From Polytrichum commune (taxonomy: Eukaryota; Streptophyta; Polytrichopsida; Polytrichales; Polytrichaceae), in assembly GCA_950295325.1 (NCBI GenBank), contig OX485803.1, positions 2,354,001-2,418,000 on the forward strand: a stretch of 64,000 bases of DNA. Direction: 5' to 3'. How positions within the stretch are numbered: position 1 is the first letter of the stretch; each line of letters starts with the position of its first letter. This document shows, in pieces, positions 9,247-19,330 of this stretch. The notes under the pieces are model-generated. The model saw nothing but the letters and a program-made list of their open reading frames with translations, had not been told where the DNA came from and ran no database searches. Made by a program: the position numbers and the translations under genes.

Positions 9247-11163
9247 CTATTTTGCAGTGTCACGGAAGCACATTGTCGGGTTAACCATGTTGTATGGAGG
9301 GGACTTCAAAATGTTCACTACGTGTGTGATGGTTGACCTTTCCGCTGGATTGGTCTTCGTCAATGAATCCAATGCTAACTCAAACCGCATATTCAAGCCA
9401 TTTGGATCACTGTTTAGCTGAAACAAGGGGGAAGTCGCATCCCTGGCATAAATCTTCTTTGCCAAAGCACCCACTGAGAAGGACTCCGATAGAAACGTGT
9501 GCCTATGTTTCCGAGCCATCCTCACCGGAGAGGTGGATGTTCTACGCTGCCCTCGTACATGGAATAATTCTGGACCAGCACAGTTGTATTTTGCTTTGTG
9601 CTTGTTCATCTCATCCACTGAATCTTTTCCATAGTTGGAGGGTGCGTCTTCACCTCCCCAGGATGCCATGCCCCAATCACACACACCAATGTAAACCGTG
9701 TTCTCACGGTTTTGTGGGAAATGCAGCATGACATTGTTGGGATTAAGGTCATTGTGCAACACGTCATGCTTGTGCACTACATCCACAATGCACATTAGAG
9801 CCCATGCCAAATAAGCTCGATGCCTTCGATATACAACCAACCGTTTCCGTGCTTCAAAGTCTGGCCCATGCATGTGAAGGATTGTGCGCTCGTGGGTTTC
9901 CGGAACGCTGAAGTCATAGATCCTCATGTTTTTCAAGGAGCCTCCATTCCACCACATCGAATAGGATTCGTATGTTTTCATATTGAGGTATTGTAGCTTG
10001 ATTACCCCAGGATGATCTACTGGACACGCCAATGCTTCAACTGAACGTTCCTTTCGATTCTCCAAACTATTCGTGGCCTTCATGGTCTTCCCAGCCCACT
10101 CTATCCAGCTAGGGATGAATGATGCTCCATGAATTGCGACTTTCCGCACCACTCCGAAGGTCCCTTGGAAGATTTCCTTATCCAAGGCTTTGATCTCCGC
10201 ATTCCTAGGCAACCATATGACACCCTGCCGGCCCTGAGTGGCAATGTTGTCTGCCATCTGCCTGTCAATAAAAATGGGAAGGTTGCGGGCGGATGTTCCT
10301 TTTGCTGCTATTACGCCTCTTTTCCAATTCTCTAGCTTCATGTACAGCTCGGACTTCCTGCCACTACTACTTCCCTCGCTAGGATGCACAGCATCATATG
10401 CCATTGTTGGATTGTAGATTGCTTCCACGGCTTGTTGTTCAATCCAGGTGCCCCAATCGCTCATGCCCCTAGCATCTTCAAACTCCGCTCCAGCCGTGGC
10501 TTCCGTGAGAATAAGAATCAAATCGTTCCTCACCAAATCCAAACCCTTTGTACCATCATTGAGGTATTTTTTTTCCAAATAAACCATGCTGTTATTTCTA
10601 AACCACTCCAACAGCACGACCATACAATGGTTTCGAGCCTCATCGATCCGCGGGTCGCGTTTGCCTCTATTTTTCCTTTTCCTCGATTGCGAACCTGAAA
10701 CCCCGGACCCCTCCTCCGTCCCTTCCGAAATTGCTGGGCGTTTCTGTCCCCGTCTTTCACCATGCTCCGAACCCTGAGGTACATCACGTGCAGGGCTCTC
10801 CGGTCTTGATGTCCGCCGTGTCGGAGATCGTGGTGGCACGGACTCTCCATGAGTGGCTACATTTATATCGGTGGAACTGCCTGAGCTTGGTCCCCTTCCT
10901 GTTCTCCCTCTATGTCCACTGTTTCCCCGACTCCCACGTGTTCCACGGCTTCCACGTGTTTGGTTGCCTCCTGAATGGCCAACTGCAAAGAACTCTTCGT
11001 CAAACCGAAAAGGATCTGGACGTGGGGGACGTGCTGCAGTGCTTCCACTTCCGGCCTCGCTTCCCGTACCCTCTCCAGTATGCGCAAGTGCAGTGCTTTG
11101 GAGCCAAGCACGGTGCAGCCTCGTATCCTCGTCTTGGTAAGGAGCAATGTCCTCCCCCTCCAT
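9247..11163 (-). CDS. Protein-kinase-like protein with disordered basic N-terminus
   Basis: The 638-aa reading starts at the Met of MEGEDIAPYQDED. The frame is open for 262 codons further upstream, but only through Pro/Arg/Ser translation of a GC minisatellite, so that extension is rejected. Residues ~40-180 are Gly/Arg/Ser-rich with KRKNRGKR. The kinase fold is visible: glycine loop QGTFGVV (~334), Lys in AGKTM (~359), catalytic loop HNDLNPNNV (~471), metal site CDWG (~494, DFG in most kinases) and GPE for APE (~531). HND and DWG depart from HRD/DFG, but the catalytic Asp, Asn and metal Asp remain, so activity is possible. Substrate unknown. It shares its upstream minisatellite type with the RING-like gene at 1477-3537. 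Whether it is a host gene or an element-borne family is open. Confidence 0.7.
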   Translation of the reverse strand: MEGEDIAPYQDEDTRLHRAWLQSTALAHTGEGTGSEAGSGSTAARPPRPDPFRFDEEFFAVGHSGGNQTRGSRGTRGSRGNSGHRGRTGRGPSSGSSTDINVATHGESVPPRSPTRRTSRPESPARDVPQGSEHGERRGQKRPAISEGTEEGSGVSGSQSRKRKNRGKRDPRIDEARNHCMVVLLEWFRNNSMVYLEKKYLNDGTKGLDLVRNDLILILTEATAGAEFEDARGMSDWGTWIEQQAVEAIYNPTMAYDAVHPSEGSSSGRKSELYMKLENWKRGVIAAKGTSARNLPIFIDRQMADNIATQGRQGVIWLPRNAEIKALDKEIFQGTFGVVRKVAIHGASFIPSWIEWAGKTMKATNSLENRKERSVEALACPVDHPGVIKLQYLNMKTYESYSMWWNGGSLKNMRIYDFSVPETHERTILHMHGPDFEARKRLVVYRRHRAYLAWALMCIVDVVHKHDVLHNDLNPNNVMLHFPQNRENTVYIGVCDWGMASWGGEDAPSNYGKDSVDEMNKHKAKYNCAGPELFHVRGQRRTSTSPVRMARKHRHTFLSESFSVGALAKKIYARDATSPLFQLNSDPNGLNMRFELALDSLTKTNPAERSTITHVVNILKSPPYNMVNPTMCFRDTAK

Positions 11164-11429
11164 CGTGAAAAAAACCGCGTGAGTGAGTGAATGTAGAAAT
11201 GAGTGCGTGAATCTGGAAAAAAAATTGCGAGGGTTCCCCCACAATTTGCCCTGCCCTCCCAAACCCCCTGAGACCCGCGCGGTGCCGCTGTCCTTGGGAC
11301 GGCAACAAGGTCTCGGGTCCCTTTGTGGTGGGAGGAGAGGAAAGTGAGGGGAACTAAAACCCCACGGCTTTATATAGGCAAAGGGGAGCACAATCATTAT
11401 GGGATCCCGGTCGGATTTGACATGGGGCA

Positions 11430-12065
11430 CGAAAAGGACGTATGGGGAACGTGGGAACGCGGGGGCGGACGGAGGGAACGAGGGGGCGGACGTAGGGGAA
11501 CTCGGGCGGACGGAAGGGAACGGAGCGCGGACGGGAGGGAACGTACGGGACATGGGGCGGACGGGAGGGGAACGGAGCGCGGACGGGAGGGAACGGGCGG
11601 GAACATGGGGCGGACGGGAGGGAAACGCGGGGCGGACGGGAGGGGAACGGGTGCGGACTGGGGGGGGAACGGGCGCGGACGGGAGGGAATGGGTGCGGAC
11701 TGGGGGGGAACGCGGTAGGGAACGGGTGCGGACGTTAGGGAACGGGTGGGAACGTGAACGCACGGCAGGGGAACGTGGGGCGGACGGAGCCCTCCGCGTT
11801 CCCCCCATCCGCCCCCGCGTTCCCCCGTCCGCTCCAGCGTTCTCCCCCCCGTTCCCAACCCCCTTCCGCCCCACCCCCGTCCGCTCCACCCCCCGTCCGT
11901 CCGCTCCACCCCCCGTCCGTCCGCTCCACCCCCCGTCCGTCCGCACCACCCCCCTCCCCCGTCCGCACTACCCCCCGTCCGTCCGCTCCACCCCCCTCCG
12001 CCGTCCGCTCCACCCCCCTCCGCCGTCCGCACCACCCCCCTCTCCCGTCCGCCCCACCGTCCGCC
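11430..12065. repeat. Large inverted GC minisatellite (GGGCGGACGGGAGGGAACG units)
   Basis: From ~11430 to ~11775 the plus strand repeats G-rich units (GGGCGGACGGGAGGGAACG and variants, ~17-22 bp). From ~11790 to 12065 it repeats the complementary C-rich units (CGTCCGCTCCACCCCCC and variants). The two halves form an inverted repeat with the turn near 11780. Long frames on both strands here are translations of the repeat. It lies between the 5' end of the minus-strand kinase-like gene and the plus-strand genes from 12444. Confidence 0.9.
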
Positions 12066-12275
12066 CCCGGCCGCCCCACACCCTCCTTAGTCATATTTTT
12101 CTACTTTGATTTTAACAGAACCCTAAACACAATGGCAAAATGGTTTACTTGGCAAGGGAAATATGCACATCCACGTCGGCGTTTTCTGCCACATAAGACG
12201 CCACCTTGGCAAGAAGGTAAGTATTTTACCCACCCTAGTCCATTCCCCCTATGTTGACCCTACGTGGACCCTATT

Positions 12276-12305
12276 GTGTCGTGACGGAGGGGTCCGTCAC
12301 GACAC
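12276..12305. other. Perfect hairpin, 13-nt arms and GGGG loop
   Basis: GTGTCGTGACGGA is followed by GGGG and the exact reverse complement of the arm, then several CGACA words. It lies 139 bp upstream of the ATG of the next ORF and could be a regulatory palindrome; no function is shown. Confidence 0.6.
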
Positions 12306-12443
12306 GACACGACATGACGGCACGACACCGTCATGACGTCGCGATAGACAACCCTGCCCGCGAGAACGTCTGGAGCGGAGGCATTCGGCATTCCCGGGGG
12401 ATGCTCGACATCGGTGTCGCCCAGGCCAGTCGTGGTTCCCAAG

Positions 12444-13502
12444 ATGGAGAACCTCGACCTTCTGGACCAACGCTCCCGCCCGTCGTTGGACCACTTCCGC
12501 AACACTAGGCGGAAGATGAAGAAGACCCCCTACGTGGAGCTGCCTCCGGGGGCAATCATCGAGGTCTCCGACGAGGACGAGGGAGATATGGAGATAATGG
12601 TCGAGCTGGGGGTCAACTTCGACAAGAACAAGCGGGTCAAGGAGGAGGCCCTCTCCGTCGCCGAGCTTAACGCCAAGCTCGAGCAGAAGATGAAGGAGGA
12701 CATGGCGAAGGCTGTTGAGGAGAATGCGAAGAAGATGAAAGCAATTCAGGAGGAGCTAAGGCAATCCAACGAGAAGACGGACGCCATCCTCGCCATGCTC
12801 AACAAGATGCAGAGCTTCTCGGCGCCCCCCCAGCCGGCTTACCCCTTCCCTGGAGGATACCCATCGCAATACCCCCCGCCAGGCCAGTACCCCCCGCAGG
12901 GCCATTTCCCAGGAGGACCATCACACCACTCCGCGCCCCACCCTACGCCTGTTGGGACTCCTCCGACCCCAGAAGTTCCCTCGGCCACCTCCCACGATGC
13001 TGTCGCGGCGGCCATCCAGGAGGACGAAGATTTACGAACGCACGTTCGTGAATCTTCAGGTCCTGTAGCCCTCACCCCTCCCCCTTCAAGGGTAGGACTG
13101 CACTCAGACACCGACACATCATCTTTCACCGTCGTCCCCAGGGTAGTAGACAGACAGGGCGATGACTCTGCGCGACACACTGACATGGTCATTGTGGAGG
13201 ACACGCAGGGGAGCCCCAATGACGCAGCAGGAGAGCAGGGGATGGACGTGGAAGAGACCCCTGCCGCGTGGATGGAGGATGTCCGGATGGACGCGCTCGA
13301 CCTGGGCGCGGAGGATGACAGCGTGCTGCGCATCCAGCAGACACAGGCCTCTCAGTCGGAGCGTGAGGCCGACGCCATGGAAACGGAGGCGGCTGCGGCT
13401 GTGGAGGTTACGAACGCGCGTTCGTTAATCGTTGAGGAGGGACCTGCTGCTCGGTCCAGCGCCGCTTCCCCTCCCCCCGATGACGAGATAAATCTCCTCT
13501 GA
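12444..13502 (+). CDS. Coiled-coil and proline-rich protein, 352 aa, unknown
   Basis: I prefer the start at MENLDLLDQ (12444); an in-frame ATG at 12414 is also possible. Codon use is strongly GC-ending. Residues ~25-60 include KTPYVELPPGAIIEVSDEDE; ~60-130 form a Lys/Glu coiled coil; ~130-190 are Pro/Gly/Tyr-rich (QYPPPGQYPPQGHFPGG); the rest is acidic and disordered, ending at a TGA. Two copies of the ACGAACG palindrome (13031, 13408) lie inside the frame and are translated. No catalytic domain is seen. It may be a separate gene, or an upstream part of the HAD gene at 14061 if an unrecognised splice removes its stop. Confidence 0.5.
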   Translation: MENLDLLDQRSRPSLDHFRNTRRKMKKTPYVELPPGAIIEVSDEDEGDMEIMVELGVNFDKNKRVKEEALSVAELNAKLEQKMKEDMAKAVEENAKKMKAIQEELRQSNEKTDAILAMLNKMQSFSAPPQPAYPFPGGYPSQYPPPGQYPPQGHFPGGPSHHSAPHPTPVGTPPTPEVPSATSHDAVAAAIQEDEDLRTHVRESSGPVALTPPPSRVGLHSDTDTSSFTVVPRVVDRQGDDSARHTDMVIVEDTQGSPNDAAGEQGMDVEETPAAWMEDVRMDALDLGAEDDSVLRIQQTQASQSEREADAMETEAAAAVEVTNARSLIVEEGPAARSSAASPPPDDEINLL

Positions 13503-15208
13503 GAATACCATTTTTTACGAACGCGCGTTCGTAACCTCACTAACATCGCGGTGTTTTTCTCTTCATCGACACCCCTGGCCCACGTGAGCCCTCTTCAGCA
13601 ACCCCCCTTATGGACGACCAGTTTTGTAGGACACGACATCATTTTGCCTTAGGAAAATGTGATAGACTATCACGTGAGAAATGTAAATATTCAACGGATT
13701 AATTTATAGACCCATGTTATCTGCATCGTATTTCTTCAAATTCTTTGCCCTCGACCCCTTCTCGTATATTGTGGATGTTGATGCGATTATGTTCATTCTT
13801 GTGTATCCACCTCATTCACGAACGCTTGTTCGTGAAAGGGTGCGGCCCCGTGTCCACCTCCTTCACGAACGACCGCTCGTAAATGCACCGCCCCCGCAGC
13901 CTTCATTCACGAACGGTCGTTCGCAAGTGTGCCCTTGTGCACATTTTCCTTGCACTCTCCTCACTTCCTCGTCTTTTTCCATAATGCATCGTCTTCATTT
14001 TCTACGCAAAAATTTCATTATTGGATCATAGCATTAAACTAGTCGCGTTGTTCATCACAGGACCCCCCGGAGATAGGTCGCAACCCCTCGACCAGTGGAC
14101 CTCACACTTGGAACAAGCCTTTTGTAGTTTTTGACCTCAACGGGGTCTTGTGTCACACCCAACACATCCCCAGGGTCCCCACGCGTCCCTTCCGTCACCC
14201 CGACGAAAGGGACTATGACGGCGAGCTCGACACCCTCATTAACCGCAAGGCTGTCCGCGCCCGTCCCGGCCTGCGCGACTTCCTTCGCGAGGTGGTCGAG
14301 TTCGCCCACGTCGTTGTGTGGAGCTCCATGGTCATGGAGAACACAGAGCCCATCGTGGACTTCTTGTTCCGTGATCTCCCGAGCCCTTGCCTCGTCCTCG
14401 GCCAAGAGGACTGTGACGAGCTGCTCGACGAGAAAGGCCGACCCGTGCCCAAGTTTGGCGGTCGAGGCGGAGGACAACAGTTCCTCAAGGTCCTCCGCTC
14501 CAAACTCTGGCGAGGCGTCCCCCGAATGCAGGGGACACCCCACGGGTGGTGGCCGACTCCTGAGAACACCTTCCTCATCGACGACAGCCCCACCAAGAGC
14601 GTCTTGAACCCCCCGGGCAACGTCATCTTCCCGGACACTTGGACCGGCGATAGGAACGACACATTTCTGGTCGATAGGCTAGCGCCCTACCTCAGAAGGC
14701 TCGTGCTCCACGCCGGGAGCGTCCCATTTTTTGTTAGGTCCAACCCTATCGGCAATGCGGCACTTAGCCCCCGCAATAATGTATATAAGAGCATCATGAG
14801 GCTTGCCAAATTCAATAAATTGATTTGAAATTCCTCCATGTCTTTGCTTGTTATCATGTGGTTCACATATCTAATGCTTGCTCTGTTTTTGGATGTCTGT
14901 TTTTGTTGTTTTTGTTGTTGTTGTTGTTGTTGGCCTCCTTAGTCTGCCCCCATATGTGGCGCCCCGGTACTTGACGGCCCTTCCCGTCCCCTCTCGCCCC
15001 CCGCATCCCCTTCCCGCGACGTCACGGACTTCCAAATGCCATCCCTCTACCAGTTCTCGGCGGTCGACGCGGCCTCGGCCGTGGATTACTCCCGCGACGT
15101 CGGCATCGACGACGGCGTCGTCAACAGCCCGCCCCCAGCACTTGTCGCCCGCGCCTACGCCCCGTCGCCCTCCCCCCTCTCCAAGGAGAAACGGACGCTC
15201 GTTCGTTT
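13031..15208. repeat. Dispersed palindrome family TTACGAACGC/GCGTTCGTAA
   Basis: Seven related palindromes start at about 13031, 13408, 13515, 13815, 13862, 13906 and 15189. The copy at 13515-13534 is a perfect 20-bp palindrome; 13815-13836 has perfect 9-nt arms around a 4-nt loop; others carry one or a few mismatches. Two are inside the ORF ending at 13502, four lie in the gap before the HAD exon and one is in the next exon. Their number in 2.2 kb is far above chance for this sequence. Confidence 0.75.
14061..14828 (+). CDS. FCP1/NIF-like HAD phosphatase domain, last exon
   Basis: The frame opens at a splice acceptor (CACAG ends at 14060) and runs to TGA at 14826-14828. It encodes an FCP1-like HAD phosphatase: motif I FVVFDLNGVL (~residues 24-33 of the exon), motif II VVVWSSMVMEN, and motif III/IV FLIDDSPTKS. 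The nucleophile Asp is present; the second Asp of DxD is Asn, as in other plant DLNG-type members. By family it would dephosphorylate Ser/Thr of a protein, possibly a nuclear one. There is no convincing initiator before the motif, so the start must be in an upstream exon I could not locate (candidates include the ORF ending at 13502). GC-ending codons match its neighbours on both sides. Transit or membrane segments are not seen. Confidence 0.75.
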   Translation, partial: DPPEIGRNPSTSGPHTWNKPFVVFDLNGVLCHTQHIPRVPTRPFRHPDERDYDGELDTLINRKAVRARPGLRDFLREVVEFAHVVVWSSMVMENTEPIVDFLFRDLPSPCLVLGQEDCDELLDEKGRPVPKFGGRGGGQQFLKVLRSKLWRGVPRMQGTPHGWWPTPENTFLIDDSPTKSVLNPPGNVIFPDTWTGDRNDTFLVDRLAPYLRRLVLHAGSVPFFVRSNPIGNAALSPRNNVYKSIMRLAKFNKLI

Positions 15209-15470
15209 GGGACACCTCTCGCCCTCGAGGGACGACGCCGTCGCTCGTCGCGGGCCGAGCCGGCGTCTCCGCATGGAAGGCCCCCGTTGCCACACCTCCC
15301 CCGCCGACTCCGTTCCTCCCCCCGCAATGTCCTCCGCGATCGTGGGCCCTCCACGCCTCGACTCCCCCCCGCCATCCAACATAATTGCAATAGTTCCATT
15401 GGCTCCGAATGCTCCCGTCGACGCCCCCCTCGTTCCCACCGTTCCCCGCATGGACGTCCCCAAAGCCAAG
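14942..15470 (+). CDS. Probable exon, Ser/Pro/Arg-rich protein, unknown
   Basis: An open frame with strongly GC-ending codons begins after a possible acceptor (CCTTAG at 14936-14941) and contains MPSLYQFSAVDAASAVDYSR at 15036. A plausible donor (GCCAAG/GTGCCC) lies near 15470, after which codon bias disappears; another acceptor-like site (TTTCGCAG) is near 15622. No domain recognised. The palindrome copy at 15189 is translated inside it. It may be part of a gene extending to ~15930. Confidence 0.35.
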
Positions 15471-17539
15471 GTGCCCTCCTCAACCCTAAACCCCTTTCCC
15501 GCTTTTGCTTTCCTTGTCTTCCGTTTGCGTGCCGTTCTCTTTACGAGCGCCCATCCCAAACCGCCCTCATTATTTTCCCCACTCCATTCCTATTCTTATC
15601 TTCCTATGACGTTGTTTCGCAGGTGGCTACCCGCTCGCTTGGTGCCCGGCCCTCCTCCACGTCCTCCTTGGATAGGCACGCCCTCAAGGCCGCATCTTCC
15701 GAGTCCGATCGTTGTCTGGCCCTCCGGAGAAGCGCAAGACGTTCCCTTTCGCAAACGCCCTCGTATTCTACTTATAATACCACCTCGTTAAATTCGGGAA
15801 TGCGTCCTGAAACATGCAAGAACGACACATATTCCTGTCCAGGCAACACACAAGGATACAGTCGTGGGCCTGAGATTTTTAGAGCCATGGAGGCCGCCAA
15901 AAAAAAGGACTTAGCCGCCAAAAAAAAATAGTGGGTCGGACTAGTGTGACTAGAAGCGTACTAGTGGGACGGACTCCCTAAATGGGCTTAGGTGTAGAAC
16001 ATATTTAAGTGCTTACTTTCTATGCTATTCCAAGTTATTCAAGACATTGATGGTATTTCCATTATAATTGTATTTCAATCCCAATTAATTCATTCAACTT
16101 CCATTCATTCTTCGCATCTTCCCTTCCATTCATAACGAGTTGTCATTTCATACGCAACTATTTTCATGTATGCCTCACATTTTTGTTCACTTTCATGCCT
16201 TCATGTATAATAATAGTAGCATACCATTATACATATGGGATTTTTAGTCGTCATTACTGGTCCAATTTTGAAATGTGCATCCTTATATAGTCTCATAATC
16301 AACAAAAAGTCTCCAATTACCGAATATAGTGTTATATTACAATTGTTTGAGCAATCACACCTGTGTAAAATAAATGAATTATGAACAAAAATATGTTTAT
16401 GACAACACGTCATAATTATATATTACACACGTTGAAATCTTGCGATATTTATCAAAATAACCATGTGAAATTCAAAACCACATCATGGCCTTGGAAGCAA
16501 CTCATGGGATGTTAGAAAATAGGCTAAGAGCATCCAAAACCACATTATTGCCCCTTGCCAACTAATTAATATTTAAAAATAACTAATAGTTCACAATAGC
16601 TATGAGGGAGAAAATAGGTCTTACATGCCAACTCGGAGGCGTTTCACTAAAGTAAGCTCCATCCGAGCTTCTTGATGGATTCATCCGATTTTGTTACTGG
16701 ATGATTTTACTTGAGTGCCACAAATCCCTAGCCCCTTCAGGTGGGTCATTACGCCACCTAAACAACTCCAAATGCTCCTTTTAACTGGGAGTGGATCTAG
16801 CCCTGAATTCTAAGGTATCAACACCTGAGACCAAGAAGTTAAGGTATTTAGTATACATGTGGTAGATTTATGAAATGAAAAAGAAATTCTCAATCTTATT
16901 GCAATCTTATTCCCAATCTAATTGCAAGTTTTTTTAATTTATTCAATTTTACCCCAATTTATTTATTTGAAATAAATAAAAATGTTGAAGTGAAAACTAT
17001 GTTGTCACCCACATTTGTTAGGGGTCCAAGTTCTTATACCTTGATCTATCACATTTAAAGCTTGAGATGGTGCTTCAACTACGTGTAGCAAGTCCTTCAC
17101 AACTGTTTTTGAATTGGATAATGTGCCAAGTTGTGTAGGAATTTATTTTTTAAATGTGATGATCAAAGTTATTGAAAGTTGAGGAAATTGTGAAATTAAA
17201 TCAAATTTTGGCATGTTCTTGTGACCATCGTTGGAACACACAAAATATCATCTTGATACCATACATCTTGATATGTGACTATTAACTGATTGTTGAATAG
17301 TTGATAATTTATTGATATTATTCTATTCCAACCAATAAGTCAAGCTTTTAGGACCTAGAATATTATCATATGAGTTCATATTATGTCCTAACTAGAGGTC
17401 TACACAAAGATACCAAAATATTATACACAAGTGCATCTTACCTACTCTTTTCTCTTTTATCAAACTAGATTATCAAATCAATATCAAGATGGTATTGGGA
17501 AGCAATTCAGAGGTTTAGGGTTTAGGGGTTTGGGGATTT
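15471..17539. other. Intergenic, GC-rich at first then AT-rich, no gene seen
   Basis: A short repeat GCCGCCAAAAAAAA occurs twice near 15892-15930. Beyond 16000 the sequence is AT-rich with short frames only. A telomere-like TTTAGGGTTTAGGGG word is at 17514-17528, just before the duplicated DUF247 fragment. Confidence 0.45.
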
Positions 17540-17733
17540 AAGGTGGTGGAGGCCAAGCTCCAACCCCTTGAGAGTTGGGAAATGATCAGGATATTTTACC
17601 CTCAAGAGCGTGGGCACCTCAAACACCGTGCAATCTGGTTGTATAGTTACCACTACCTCAGCGCCTTGCTTAATATCACTCTTGAGCTGTTGAACCAGGT
17701 CTAGTACGCTTTCCGCTATGGAACTAATCAGGT
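17540..17733 (-). pseudogene. 5' fragment of a DUF247 (UPF0481) gene
   Basis: Near-identical to the first ~60 codons of the intact gene at 27306-28823 (compare 28648-28823), but the rest of the coding region is absent and the start codon reads ATA. It marks the edge of the first copy of the segmental duplication; upstream DNA continues in parallel to ~18660. Confidence 0.85.
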
Positions 17734-18667
17734 CATGAGATCAGGCAGTTCTTGTATGTACGATCCTTGATCTCGGCGGATCGCCAAAGACAAGATACAC
17801 TGAAAACTAATTAACCAAGTTCTTTAACATCTGAAGCCGAAGACAAGCTACACTGGAAACTACTTAACCAAGTTCTTCAACACCTGAAACCTGCGTCAAA
17901 AGCGAGGAGAATTTATGTCAGGCACAAGCAGGTGCCTAGATCAGAATTGATCTAATTAACATTCCGGAAGCAAGGGCTACTCGCTGAGAATCCAATCGAT
18001 AGGAAGACACCTCCCGGAAGCAATAATCGATCTGAGGAGACCATCGAAGGAGACAAATTGAACCCAAGAATGAATGTTGTCTACTGACGCACTGGAACCA
18101 CCCAACCCTGGAGATGGCAGTGCACTCCTCAGATCACCCCTAATTCACAGAGCCATTCAATTCAAAATTCGAATTTGGGAACCAAGTGCGGACCACTCTC
18201 AGTCTCTCAGCAACGCTGCCGGTTCGAAATGCGAAGTTACTTTGCCCTGTGAGTGCAACCTAGTGATCGGGGAGATTTTTGGGCATAACCGGTTGAGATC
18301 CTAGTGTTTGCAAGTCCAACCGGTTACATGTTGGCATCCTCCGGTTTTCCTTAATTAAATTGGGGTATATTCTTTAAATTCCTCTAAAATGATTGGTAAA
18401 TGTCCTGCAGTCTTGAACTTCAACCGGTTATTTCTCAAACTCAACCGGTTCATTTGTAACTAACTGCCGGTTCTCCCTGATCATTGGTCCAACTTGACAT
18501 CTCTCAATTGTCGGTAAGGCTCTTAACATGAGGAGTCAAGGCTATTCGAGGCTCTAACTTGCGTAAATCCTTTGCAAATGATTGATCTAATCCACTAAAT
18601 CAATCCGGCTCGGGATCCAGGCAAGAGGCTGCGAAGGGCTACATCCGAGCTCTGAAGCTGGTGCGGA
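17540..18667. repeat. Segmental duplication, block A copy 1
   Basis: Matches 28648-29580 plus 30920-30945: DUF247 5' end, promoter region and words such as GGCACAAGCAGGTGCCTAGA and GAAGACACCTCCCGGAAGCA. A stretch at 18265-18490 (CAACCGGTT words) is missing or different in copy 2. The match resumes at 19648 beyond the hAT insertion and fades after ~19745. Confidence 0.9.
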
Positions 18668-18904
18668 GCAGCGTCCGAAAAGTTTTTGAAGTTATTAAGG
18701 TTAATTGCCTACCTCTTTAAAAGGGCATAGGCTATTTCCCTCATGGCGTAGGTTGCATCCTACAATATCAAATTTTTGTAAGTTGAAAACCTTTTGAGTT
18801 TTTAAGTTACCCGTCAATTGCCTTCAAAACTAATTTTTAGTAGGTTAAAATCCTTCATATCTTTAATGTTGTAGGCTTTAAATTCAAAATTTGAGTACTA
18901 AGTG

Positions 18905-18975
18905 GTATCCTTGGCAGGAATTGAACCTGGCTAAGCCCTTCACCACGTTTGAAGGCCAAGGATTAACCAACTCTT
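18905..18975 (-). other. tRNA-like segment with pol III A/B-box words
   Basis: On the minus strand, TTGGTTAATCC is followed after ~35 nt by AGGTTCAATTCC, resembling the internal promoter of a tRNA or the head of a SINE. I cannot draw a complete cloverleaf, so I do not call a tRNA gene. It lies inside the hAT remnant. Confidence 0.3.
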
Positions 18976-19026
18976 TTTTAAAGAGTTGATTATAAGTTAT
19001 GAAAGGTTGCTAAAATTCAAATGAGT

Positions 19027-19330
19027 TTAAGGGTGAAAGTCCTCACCATCTTCTGATTCAACCTCTACTCTTCCTGCAAGATATTTCTCAGGATTAGTAA
19101 ACAAGAATCGAAACTTACTTGAATCCTTCCACAAAGATATAGCTTCCTGCAAAATAAACTCAAAATTTTTGGTTGGTCCTTCAATCGCCACCTGCATCAC
19201 ACTATCCAAGTGTGTTGTTGTCATTCGATTCCTATTCTTCTGCTTGATGTTATTCTGCACAGAGAAAGTTCTCTCACAAGTAGCAGTACTAACACATTGG
19301 CATCTTGCAATGTCGGCAAGCGTTAGTATT
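19027..19330 (-). pseudogene. C-terminal remnant of hAT transposase
   Basis: The frame encodes the hAT family C-terminal dimerisation segment, including CERTFS and RNRMTTTHLDSVMQV, followed by an acidic tail to a stop at 19027. N-terminal zinc finger and catalytic domain are missing. Related in direction to no neighbour; it belongs to the element at 18668-19647. Confidence 0.85.

Noticed and set aside
11164-11949. 262-codon N-terminal extension of the kinase-like frame, and long frames on both strands at 11397-12257
   Set aside because: They translate the GC minisatellite on whichever strand is read; a period and composition this simple keep several frames open by chance.
12444-14828. One continuous gene joining the coiled-coil ORF to the HAD exon
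   Set aside because: The first ORF ends in a stop and I found no convincing donor that would join it in frame to the acceptor at 14060; kept as separate features.
12276-15800. Horizontal transfer of the GC-rich island
   Set aside because: Composition alone cannot show this, and the HAD domain looks like the plant DLNG type.
18905-18975. tRNA gene on the minus strand
   Set aside because: A- and B-box-like words are present, but no full cloverleaf or acceptor stem can be drawn.
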